A stretch of 19,987 nucleotides of DNA, from NCBI GenBank assembly GCA_934122085.1, contig CAKOVS010000016.1, positions 1 to 19,987 on the forward strand. Reading direction: 5' to 3'. The translations under genes were made by a program, and so were the position numbers. Source of the DNA: an uncultured Clostridia bacterium. GTDB taxonomy: Bacteria > Bacillota > Clostridia > TANB77 > CAG-508. Positions 1 through 7,493 of the stretch are shown here, piece by piece. The notes beneath the pieces were generated by a model. It ran no database searches. It was not told the origin of the DNA and was given only the letters and a program-made list of their open reading frames with translations. Each line of letters starts with the position of its first letter. The first letter of the stretch is position 1.

Positions 1-1415
1 ACTCCAATTAATCTCCAAATTTCATCTAAATAAATTGCTTTTTTTATTTTTCTATTTATTTTTATTTTATCCCAAAATAATTCAACGAATAAATACATTC
101 CAAATTTCATATTTTCTTCACCTAATTCATAAACATCTGCAATAATTAATTTTTTATTTAATTCAATATTTGTATAATTATTTAAAAATTTTAATGATCC
201 TTTTATAAATGGAATTAATTTAATTTTAAATTTTTTTGTTTTTTCATCATTTAATATATTATAAAAATCTTCTAATATTGGCATATCTTTTGTAGATTTA
301 AATTTTTTATTTTTATTATATAAAGATTTATCATTAAAATTAATTTTTTTATTTTTATAAACTTGAATTATTTTTTCTTCTAATATTGCTTTTTCTTCTT
401 CATTTAATTCTCCAAAAATTAAATTAAAAAATCCAATTAATTTTCCTATTTTTGTTGCAAGATATCCATGTTCATTTTCTTCTATACTTTCTTTTCTTAT
501 ATCAAAAACATTTATATAATTTTCAGATGTTGGTCCAAGTTTTATTACTGTACTATCTAAATTCTTTGCTAAGCTTTGATATTCCCTTTCTGGGTCAATT
601 ACATATTGTTCTATCCCAAGAAGTACATTGCGCAAAATAATTAATTTTGTGTAAAATGATTTGCCTGCTCCACTTGTTCCAAATATGCACATATTAGCAT
701 TTTTATATTTATTTGTATCATATCTATCTATTAACACCAATGAATTATTATACATATTATCACCAATATAAATTCCATTTTCATCAAATATTGAAGATGA
801 AATAAAAGGATATGTACTAATTAAACCTGAAGTTAAAATATTTCTTTTTGCCACTGTTTTTATTTCTTTTTTATTTTCCAGTAATGGTAAACATGAAATA
901 AATAATTGTTCTTCCCTAAAAGTAGCTCTTCTTGTTTGTAATCCTCTGCTTTGTAAAATACCTTCAATTTTTTCAATATTATATTTTAATTCTTTTTTAT
1001 CTTCTGAAAATAAATTTAAATAAATATATAAAAAATACATTTCTTCATTATTAATCTGAATTTCTTTTCTTATATATTTTGCATCATTATAAGTGAATGC
1101 AGCAATATCTATGTCTTGCCTATTATCATTAAATTGTTTTAACTCTGCCCCTACGTTTCCGATGTTATATGTTAATTCTTTTATGACTTTTGATGTGTCA
1201 CATTTTTCATAAAAAATAGAAATATTCATATTTATATTTGTATCTAATAATGACTTTAAAATTAAATCATTATTTTCTCTAAAATAATTTGTAATAATAA
1301 TTCCTGAATAAAAATAATTATCGATTTCTAAAAATTTTGGATTATTTAAATTAATATATGTTGGAGAAAAAAAATCTTTATCTTGAAAAAAACCTTCTTT
1401 TATTTTTATATTATT
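1..1415 (-). CDS. VirB4/TraE-type conjugation ATPase, C-terminal portion (3' end outside window)
   Basis: The minus strand is open from about 1424 down to base 1 and continues out of the window. The product carries a Walker A motif GTSGAGKS (codons near 657-680) and, close to the left edge, YLDEIWRLIG, which matches the Walker B region of VirB4-family ATPases that power type IV secretion and conjugation at the inner membrane face. Between them lies the phrase YVIDPEREY typical of this family. There is no ATG, GTG or TTG in this frame between the upstream stop (1425-1427) and well into conserved sequence, so it lacks its own usual start. The reading frame is one base (-1) from the 170-codon frame just upstream, which looks like the missing N-terminus. 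Family assignment is firm from motifs; whether the gene is functional (by frameshifting) or broken is not known. Confidence 0.8.
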
Positions 1416-1918
1416 TTTTTTATTTCATTTTTATCACATTCAAAAATTAAATTTCCACATCTTAATAAATTATCTTTTATTTTAAAATATTTTTCATTTA
1501 ATTCTTGAATAATATTTTCTTCATTATTTTCTGTTTTATTTTTTATAATTAAATAAAAATTTTTAGATGCCGATTTATTTAAATTGTTTTTTTCTTTTAT
1601 ATAATTAATATAATCATTTAAATAATTATTTATAAATTTATTATTTTCATTTTGGGAATTTAATTTTATTTTTTCAATATGATTTGTTAAATCTTCTTTT
1701 TTACTTTGAATTAAAATTTGAATATCAAAATTACATGTTTTTAAAAATATTTTATATGAATTTAAAATTGATTCTTTTTCCATTTGTGTTTTTAAATTAA
1801 AATTTATTGGATTCACTTTAAAAATTTTTATATATTTATTTTTCTTTAATTTTATAATCCCTTTTTCGAAAATTTTTTCTATTGGAATCCATTTTTGTAT
1901 TGAATTAATTTTTCTCAC
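1406..1918 (-). CDS. N-terminal portion of the VirB4-type ATPase, in the preceding frame
   Basis: This is a 170-codon lysine- and asparagine-rich frame without signal peptide or membrane segment. Its opening (a WIPIEKIF phrase, then KYIKIFKVNPINF, later FDIQILIQSKKEDL) resembles the N-terminal domain of Gram-positive VirB4/TrsE-like ATPases, which comes before the motor domain. The frame begins at a GTG (1916-1918); a GGTGAG purine-rich stretch overlaps that codon, so the true start may instead be a nearby weak codon such as ATT at 1907-1909. It ends at TAA 1406-1408, 20 bases into the overlap with the ATPase frame. It could be a separate small subunit translated with the ATPase, or the first part of one ~640+ residue protein made by a -1 shift. 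A strong promoter lies 60-90 bases upstream. Confidence 0.65.
   Translation of the reverse strand: MRKINSIQKWIPIEKIFEKGIIKLKKNKYIKIFKVNPINFNLKTQMEKESILNSYKIFLKTCNFDIQILIQSKKEDLTNHIEKIKLNSQNENNKFINNYLNDYINYIKEKNNLNKSASKNFYLIIKNKTENNEENIIQELNEKYFKIKDNLLRCGNLIFECDKNEIKKII
1414..1421 (-). other. A8 run: candidate -1 frameshift site joining the two VirB4 frames
   Basis: On the coding (minus) strand the 170-codon frame reads ATA AAA AAA ATA ATA TAA. The eight consecutive A residues include the pattern A AAA AAA in the correct phase for tandem -1 slippage. A slip here enters the ATPase frame, which is open from base 1424 downward, so the two frames overlap exactly where slippage could occur. The sequence shows the frames and the run; that slippage really happens, at translation or transcription, is inference. 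A single-base change or sequencing error in the homopolymer would look the same. Confidence 0.55.
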
Positions 1919-1981
1919 CTCACATTATAGAATATAAATTTTTTGACTTTAAATAATTCAAGAATTAAATTTTATGTTTTC

Positions 1982-2009
1982 ATTATACTATCTTTTTATC
2001 AATTGTCAA
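1982..2009 (-). promoter_or_regulatory. Sigma-A-type promoter for the VirB4-type gene
   Basis: On the minus strand TTGACA (2009-2004) and TATAAT (1987-1982) both match the consensus perfectly with a 16-base spacer. Transcription would start near 1975, about 57 bases before the GTG at 1918. It directs transcription leftward, away from the candidate non-coding RNA. Confidence 0.75.
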
Positions 2010-2099
2010 GAAAAACATTTCGACAAAACAATACAAAAAATTTTTTTAGTTTAATGTATAATAAAAAAATTTTTGAACATAATATGTGTATAAGGTTAA

Positions 2100-2547
2100 T
2101 ATTAGTTGAGTGAAGAGTAATAATAGATTATAAATTAGTTTATTGTTATTCGAGCAAAGATATATATTAGTTTATTAAAGTAGATTAATATATGTCGGCG
2201 ATAAGAATATATAATGTATATGTAAGCTATATTTTCATTATGAATTTAAAATTTTTATGCTATATATTTTATTAATTCATCTTTAGTTATATGGTTAAAT
2301 TATATGTTATGTATTTGAACTAAGATTATACTTACAGTATATGGGATTGTTACTAGTCCTTAGGGATGAATATAGTTTCTACTATTGTATTTATAGTCGA
2401 GCAAGTGATTAATATATGTGGTATATAGTTTATTTGTATAGTAATATACATTAGATTAAAATATTATGTATATTAGTTTGAGTTAAGATTATTATTAGCT
2501 TTATAGATAATAGCTAAGAGATATTTTTCTCTTAGCTATTAAATTTT
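2100..2547 (+). ncRNA. Candidate structured non-coding RNA, multi-hairpin, family unknown
   Basis: No credible coding frame exists between 1919 and 2568. Read as plus-strand RNA it folds into a row of hairpins. Hairpin 1 pairs 2115-2130 with 2136-2151 (16 of 16 pairs, four G-U). Hairpin 2 pairs 2159-2174 with 2181-2196 (16 of 16, three G-U). Others: 2205-2218 with 2223-2236 (11 of 14), 2240-2246 with 2274-2280, 2281-2288 with 2318-2324, 2327-2332 with 2336-2341, 2345-2352 with 2391-2398 enclosing 2372-2376/2381-2385, and 2409-2419 with 2444-2454. Similar linkers (GAGCAAA 2152-2158; GAGCAA 2399-2404; GGCGATAA 2197-2204) separate some stems, at roughly 40-45-base intervals. The G-U pairs would be A-C mismatches on the other strand, which fixes the strand. 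A terminator follows. A TATAAT at 2057-2062 may be the -10 box but I see no good -35. I do not recognise the family. Confidence 0.6.
2509..2547 (+). terminator. Rho-independent terminator ending the candidate non-coding RNA
   Basis: A perfect 12-bp stem, AATAGCTAAGAG (2509-2520) with CTCTTAGCTATT (2529-2540), has an 8-base T-rich loop and is followed by AAATTTTT on the plus strand. On the minus strand no T tract follows, so it fits a rightward transcript better than gyrB, whose 3' end is at 2569; it might still act weakly in both directions. Confidence 0.7.
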
Positions 2548-2568
2548 TATAAAACTATATATTTTTAA

Positions 2569-4500
2569 TTATATATCAAGATTTTTTACATATTTTGCAT
2601 TTTGTGCAATGAAGTCTCTTCTTGGTTCAACTTCATCTCCCATTAAAAGAGTAAATGTTTCATCTGCTTTTATTGCATCATCCATTGTTACTTGAATTAA
2701 TGTTCTCTTTTCTGGGTTCATTGTTGTTTCCCATAATTGTTCAGGATTCATTTCCCCTAAACCTTTATATCTTTGTAAAGATAAAGTTTCTCTTGCAATT
2801 CCTTTTGCTTCTAATTCTGCAAATGCTTTATCAAGACCTTCATCAGTATAACAATAAATATCTTCCATACCCTTTTTGGCTAATTTATATAGTGGTGGTT
2901 GAGCAAGATAAACATTTCCATTTTCAATAAGTGGTCTCATATATCTAAAGAAAAATGTTAACATTAATGTTCTAATATGTGCACCATCAACATCGGCATC
3001 TGCCATTATTATAACTTTTCCATATCTTATTTTTGTGATATCAAAATCTTTTCCAATACCTGCTCCTACTGCAACTATTACTGGATTTAATTTATCATTT
3101 CCGTATATTTTGTCAGCTCTTGCCTTTTCAACATTTAACATTTTTCCCCACAATGGTAATATTGCTTGGAATTTTCTATCTCTTCCTTGTTTTGCACTTC
3201 CTCCAGCAGAATCTCCCTCTACTATGTAAACTTCACACTCTTCTGCATTTTTACTACTACAATCAGCTAATTTTCCTGGAAGTGTTGTTGTTTCAAGAGC
3301 ACTTTTTCTACGAACTAATTCTCTTGCTTTTCTTGCTGCTTCCCTAGCTCTTGCTGCACTAACACATTTTTCTAATATTGCTTTTGCAACATTTGGATTT
3401 TCTTCTAAAAATGTTGCTAATACTTCATTTACCATTGATTGAACAATTCCTGTAACTTCACTATTTCCTAGTTTTGTTTTTGTTTGTCCTTCAAATTGTG
3501 GTTCTTTTACTTTTACAGAAACAACTGCAGTTATTCCTTCTCTTATATCTTCACCTTGTAAATTAGCATCTTTGTCTTTTAATAAATTATGTGATCTTGC
3601 ATAATCATTAAATACTTTTGTTAATGCTCTTTTAAATCCTTCAAGATGTGTTCCACCTTCAATTGTATTTATATTATTTACAAAAGTATAAATATTTTCA
3701 GAATAACTTGTTGTATATTGCATTGCAATTTCAACAGGAACTTCTCCATCTTTTTCAATATAAATTGGATCTTTGTGTAAACATTCTTTGTTTTTATTTA
3801 AAAATTCGACAAATGATTTTAATCCACCTTCAAAACAGAATTCAACTTTTTTTTGTTTTTCTGGATCTCTTTTATCTTCAAATGTTATTTTTAATCCTTT
3901 GGTTAAAAAAGCCATTTCTCTAAATCTTGTTTCTAATACATCATAATCAAATTCCTGAGTTTCGAAAATTGTATCATCAGCAAGAAATCTAACTTTTGTT
4001 CCAGTTTTTTTAGAACTTCCAATTTTTTCAAGTTTTTTTACTGTTTTTCCTTTTTCAAATGCCATTTGATAAATTCCACCATCTCTTTGAATTGTAACTT
4101 CAACCCAATTTGACAATGCATTTACAACAGATGCACCAACACCATGTAATCCACCAGAAACTTTATAACCACTATCTCCACCAAATTTTCCACCAGCATG
4201 TAAAACTGTATAAACAGTTTCTGCAGTAGATATATGTGTTTTAGGATGTATTTCTACTGGTATTCCTCTACCATTATCCTCTACACTCATTATATTTCCT
4301 GGTTCTATTACAATATTAATTTCAGTACAATATCCAGCTAAAGCTTCATCAACACAGTTATCAACAATTTCATAAACCATATGATGTAAACCTCTAACAG
4401 ATGTACTACCAATATACATACCAGGTCTTTTTCTTACTGCTTCTAACCCTTCCAATACTTGAATCTGTTCTGCCCCATACTTGTGTTCGTATTTTTCCAT
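2569..4500 (-). CDS. gyrB: DNA gyrase subunit B
   Basis: GyrB is the ATPase subunit of gyrase (A2B2), which introduces negative supercoils. The N-terminal GHKL ATPase shows catalytic Glu44 and Asn48 (YEIVDNCVDEA), DNGRGIP at 75-81 and the GGLHGVGASVVNALS lid. The TOPRIM domain has EGDSAGG (Glu428) and DADVDG (Asp501, Asp503). The C-terminal QRYKGLGEMNPEQLW signature closes a protein of 643 residues, the usual Gram-positive length. I start it at the ATG 4498-4500, since AGGA lies 9 bases upstream; the ATG at 4507-4509 sits directly on the Shine-Dalgarno. Odd point: the usual PLRGK/PLKGK reads PLWGK, with Trp451 in the place of a basic residue. It follows recF by 66 bases and is probably cotranscribed. 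gyrA, the usual next gene, is absent. Confidence 0.97.
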   Translation of the reverse strand: MEKYEHKYGAEQIQVLEGLEAVRKRPGMYIGSTSVRGLHHMVYEIVDNCVDEALAGYCTEINIVIEPGNIMSVEDNGRGIPVEIHPKTHISTAETVYTVLHAGGKFGGDSGYKVSGGLHGVGASVVNALSNWVEVTIQRDGGIYQMAFEKGKTVKKLEKIGSSKKTGTKVRFLADDTIFETQEFDYDVLETRFREMAFLTKGLKITFEDKRDPEKQKKVEFCFEGGLKSFVEFLNKNKECLHKDPIYIEKDGEVPVEIAMQYTTSYSENIYTFVNNINTIEGGTHLEGFKRALTKVFNDYARSHNLLKDKDANLQGEDIREGITAVVSVKVKEPQFEGQTKTKLGNSEVTGIVQSMVNEVLATFLEENPNVAKAILEKCVSAARAREAARKARELVRRKSALETTTLPGKLADCSSKNAEECEVYIVEGDSAGGSAKQGRDRKFQAILPLWGKMLNVEKARADKIYGNDKLNPVIVAVGAGIGKDFDITKIRYGKVIIMADADVDGAHIRTLMLTFFFRYMRPLIENGNVYLAQPPLYKLAKKGMEDIYCYTDEGLDKAFAELEAKGIARETLSLQRYKGLGEMNPEQLWETTMNPEKRTLIQVTMDDAIKADETFTLLMGDEVEPRRDFIAQNAKYVKNLDI

Positions 4501-4566
4501 TATCTCCATTCCTTTCTTTTTGTTAGTTCTATATTATTAAAATTGTAAAAATTTTCAAGTTTATTT

Positions 4567-5643
4567 TTACTTTTCTTTTTCTATTATTTTTCCATCAACA
4601 ACATTATATAAAAAATAATTTAAATTTTCAAGTACTATTTTATCAGTACATGTTATTATAACTTGAATATCTTTTATATTTTCTAAAAAATTTTTTCTTC
4701 TTTTTTCATCTAATTCTGACATAAAATCATCTAATAATAATATTGGATATTCTCCAATATCATCATAAATTACTTGTAATTCAGATAACTTTAAAGATAA
4801 CATTGCTGTTCTATGTTGGCCTTGTGAACCATATATATTTACTTGTTTATCATTTAAATATATTAAAAAATCATCATGATGTACTCCTTTTGTAGTAAAT
4901 CCTTTAATAATATCTAACTTTCTTTTTGATTTTAACTCATTTATAAAATTTTGTCTAGTACTTGCGTCAGAAAAATATTTAATTTCTATATTTTCTTTTT
5001 CCTGTGTAATATTAAAATGAATATTTTTTATTTTTCTTTGAATTTTTTCAATAAATTCATTTCTATATTCATATATTTTTACTCCATAGTCTACTAATTT
5101 TTCATCCCAAATATCTAACATATTTTCTGGTTTATTCTCAAATTTTATTTGTTTTAAATAATTATTTCTTTGTTCAAGTGTTTGCTTATATAAAGTAAGT
5201 AAATGCATATAGTTTGGCCTTAATTGACTAATCATAATATCCAAAAATTTCCTTCTATTTTGAGGTCCACCTTTTAAAATATTTATATCATCTGGTGTAA
5301 ATATTACTATATTAATATTTCCTAAAAGTTCACTAAGCTTTTTTAATTTAATTCCATTTAAATATATATTTTTTTTATCATTAATTTCAATTTTTATTTT
5401 TCCATCTCTATCACTTTTTTGAAAATATATTTCAGATACTGCTTTTTCTTCTCCAAATCTTATTAATTCTTTTTCATTATTTGTTCTAAAAGACTTTCCT
5501 ATACTACTTAAAAATATTGACTCAATAATATTGGTTTTTCCTTGTGCATTTTCTCCATAAAATACATTTATATTTTCGTGTAATTTAATTTCTTGATAAT
5601 TATAATTTCTAAAATTGCTTAATTTAATCTCATTTATCCACAT
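4567..5643 (-). CDS. recF: DNA replication and repair protein RecF
   Basis: RecF is an SMC-like ABC ATPase that, with RecO and RecR, loads RecA onto gapped DNA at stalled forks. Visible are Walker A GENAQGKT (30-37), the signature SQGQHRTA (273-280), Walker B ILLLDD (301-306) and the D-loop SELD (309-312); 358 residues is close to the family norm. The start is taken as the ATG at 5641-5643 because GGAG lies 6 bases upstream of it; an in-frame ATG at 5653-5655 has no ribosome site. It sits between dnaN and gyrB as in most Firmicutes, but the small S4-domain gene (yaaA) that often comes just before it is absent, and 380 bases separate it from dnaN. Confidence 0.95.
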   Translation of the reverse strand: MWINEIKLSNFRNYNYQEIKLHENINVFYGENAQGKTNIIESIFLSSIGKSFRTNNEKELIRFGEEKAVSEIYFQKSDRDGKIKIEINDKKNIYLNGIKLKKLSELLGNINIVIFTPDDINILKGGPQNRRKFLDIMISQLRPNYMHLLTLYKQTLEQRNNYLKQIKFENKPENMLDIWDEKLVDYGVKIYEYRNEFIEKIQRKIKNIHFNITQEKENIEIKYFSDASTRQNFINELKSKRKLDIIKGFTTKGVHHDDFLIYLNDKQVNIYGSQGQHRTAMLSLKLSELQVIYDDIGEYPILLLDDFMSELDEKRRKNFLENIKDIQVIITCTDKIVLENLNYFLYNVVDGKIIEKEK

Positions 5644-5760
5644 TTTATTCTCCATTTGTGTATAATTATTTATTTTTTTTTACTATTTTTATTTTATTTT
5701 TTTATATTTTTTATTATTTTATTATTTTTTCAGGTTTATAACTTTATTTTTAAAAAATAA

Positions 5761-5966
5761 AAAAGCCTTATTTTTGATTTTCGTGCGTCGTTTTTTATTG
5801 TTTTTTCGTTGAAATATCAATTTTTAATGATTTTTTATAAAATTAATTTTATTTTTTTTGAATTTTTATTTTAATTTTTAAAATTTTTTAATATTTCTAT
5901 CTATAAAACTATATCATAAAAAAATTAAAACGTCTTATTTTTGATTCTCATACGTCGTTTTTTTAT
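5761..5966. repeat. Two imperfect direct repeats in the dnaN-recF gap
   Basis: The 380-base gap between dnaN and recF is almost pure A/T except for two related blocks, 5761-5799 and 5927-5966. Both share TTATTTTTGATT followed by a CGTGCGTCG or ATACGTCG element and a T run; they differ by a few substitutions and one indel. In the second copy AAAACG (5927-5932) can pair with CGTTTT at the far side, giving a weak hairpin. No frame of useful length is present. Each may be a weak terminator or a small repeated element; function unknown. Confidence 0.5.
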
Positions 5967-5982
5967 TATTTTATATGAATAA

Positions 5983-6005
5983 TGGTCAGATAGCAAATCT
6001 GACCA
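5983..6005 (-). terminator. Hairpin downstream of dnaN, possible terminator
   Basis: A perfect 9-bp stem TGGTCAGAT (5983-5991) / ATCTGACCA (5997-6005) with a 5-base loop lies 18 bases after the dnaN stop. T-rich sequence is found on both sides, longer on the plus-strand side (6006-6023), so dnaN termination is partial at best and the hairpin could serve either strand. It would separate dnaN from recF transcription. Confidence 0.5.
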
Positions 6006-6023
6006 ATTTTTTATTGTTTTTTA

Positions 6024-7139
6024 TTATTCTTTTAATCTTATTGGTAAAATCATGTAAACATATTCACTATTTTCTACTGATTTTATTAAACATGGTGAAA
6101 TGCTTGTTCCAAATTCAACAAAAACTTCTTCGTCATCAATTGCTTTTAAGCTGTCTAAGAAATATTTTGGATTAAATCCTGCTTCAATATTTTTTCCTTC
6201 TGTTGAAATATATATTTCTTCTTTAGCCTCACCTGTTTGGTTTGTGCAAGATATTGTTATTTTTCCAATATCAACAGAAACTTTTACTGGATATTTTTTT
6301 TCTTTTTCTATAGATGAAGCTGATATTAAACTAATTCTTTCAAAACTATCTTGTAAACTATTTTTATTTACTCTAATTCTTGTTTCCCAATTACTTGGTA
6401 TAACTGATTTATAATTTAAAAATTCTCCATCTAATGTTCTTGTAACAACTTTACAATTTTCCATTTCAAATAATGCTTGATTTTTAGCAATTCCTATTTT
6501 TACATGATCAAATGAATCTAATAATATTTTATTTATTTCATTTAATGTTTTTCCTGGGATAACCGCTTTAAAATCATTTACTTTTACTGGTAAATAAATA
6601 CTTCTCAATGCTAGTCTAAAACCATCTACTGCAACAACATTTAACTTATTGTTTTCCACTTCAAATAAACAACCTGTGAATATAGGTCTGTTTTCTTCTG
6701 TACTAACAGCAAATATTGTTTTTCTTATCATATTTTTTAACATATTCTGTTCTAAATCAATTGAATTTTCTATTTCTATTTTTGGTAATTCTGGAAATTC
6801 GTCAGGATTCATTGTTGTAAGTTTATATAATGCTCCTTCACATTCTATTTCTAACAAATTATTAGAATTTAATGTAATATAAATTTCTGAATCTGGTAAT
6901 TTTCTTATAATTTCACTAAACATTATAGCATTAACAACTGTACTTCCTTGTTCTTTAACATCACTATCTATAATATATTCAATTCCTAATTCCATATCAT
7001 ATGTAGTTAATTTTACTTGATTTTCATTAGTTTGTATAAGTATTCCTTCTAATATAGGATTTGTAGTTTTTGAAGCTACTCCTTTTATTACGGAATTTAA
7101 TGCTTTAAGGAGTGTATCCTTATAACAAACAATTTTCAT
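6024..7139 (-). CDS. dnaN: DNA polymerase III sliding clamp (beta subunit)
   Basis: DnaN forms the ring-shaped dimer that tethers the replicative polymerase to DNA and recruits mismatch and lesion-bypass proteins. The 371-residue product matches in length and in family landmarks: the MKIVCYKDTLLKALNSV opening, NPILEGILI, the VAVDGFRLALR segment of the middle domain, and the conserved C-terminal YMILPIRL end that lines the clamp-binding pocket. I start at ATG 7137-7139 with AGGTG six bases upstream; the GTG at 7146-7148 lies inside that ribosome site. It follows dnaA across 354 bases of origin DNA, on the same strand, as in Bacillus and Clostridium. Confidence 0.96.
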   Translation of the reverse strand: MKIVCYKDTLLKALNSVIKGVASKTTNPILEGILIQTNENQVKLTTYDMELGIEYIIDSDVKEQGSTVVNAIMFSEIIRKLPDSEIYITLNSNNLLEIECEGALYKLTTMNPDEFPELPKIEIENSIDLEQNMLKNMIRKTIFAVSTEENRPIFTGCLFEVENNKLNVVAVDGFRLALRSIYLPVKVNDFKAVIPGKTLNEINKILLDSFDHVKIGIAKNQALFEMENCKVVTRTLDGEFLNYKSVIPSNWETRIRVNKNSLQDSFERISLISASSIEKEKKYPVKVSVDIGKITISCTNQTGEAKEEIYISTEGKNIEAGFNPKYFLDSLKAIDDEEVFVEFGTSISPCLIKSVENSEYVYMILPIRLKE

Positions 7140-7170
7140 TTTTAACACCTTTCTTTCAAAAAACTTGTCG

Positions 7171-7236
7171 ATTTATATTAATTATAATAATAATATAAAT
7201 ATAATTAGTAGTAGTAGTATTAGGTCCTGTGGATAA
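7171..7236. other. Origin unwinding element: AT-rich DUE, DnaA-trios, DnaA box
   Basis: Reading rightward: an A/T-only stretch (about 7171-7205), six trinucleotides TAG TAG TAG TAG TAT TAG (7206-7223), the short G/C spacer GTCC (7224-7227), then a perfect DnaA box TGTGGATAA (7228-7236) with a near-match abutting it (7237-7245). On this strand, read from the box, the trios run 3'-GAT, as in the Bacillus subtilis basal unwinding system, and the element lies next to dnaN, also as in B. subtilis. DnaA would extend from the box onto the trio strand and open the A/T stretch. Confidence 0.8.
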
Positions 7237-7394
7237 TGTGGAAAACTATGTGGAAACTTGTAATCCGTAGGCTTTTTTCATGTGTATAACTTAGTGGATA
7301 ACTTTGATTTTTGTCCACAACAAATTTTTTAAAATGTGGATAATTGAGTTATTAACAGTTTATTAACACTCAATCCACATTTACTTGTGGATAA
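7228..7394. other. oriC: oriC, DnaA-box cluster between dnaN and dnaA
   Basis: Perfect boxes (TTATCCACA or its complement) lie at 7228-7236, 7335-7343 and 7386-7394. One-mismatch versions are at 7237-7245, 7281-7289, 7293-7301 and 7311-7319; two-mismatch versions at 7249-7257 and 7371-7379. This half of the origin carries the unwinding element. The remaining bases up to dnaA (7395-7493) show nothing I can name. Genes on either side are transcribed away from the origin region as a whole, consistent with bidirectional replication. Confidence 0.9.
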
Positions 7395-7493
7395 CCAATC
7401 AAGCTGTTCCCTAAGTAGAGATAACTTTTTTGTAACCAAACAAATGATTTGGAGAACATATTTTCAAAAATCGACATCAATCTATTTATTTTT

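Noticed and set aside
2100..2547. CRISPR array or simple tandem repeat
   Set aside because: The units at 40-45-base intervals are too diverged for a CRISPR, have no constant repeat, and their pattern is better explained by successive RNA hairpins.
6100..6414. 104-codon plus-strand frame opposite dnaN
   Set aside because: Shadow of dnaN, with low-complexity Phe/Ile/Ser content and no ribosome site.
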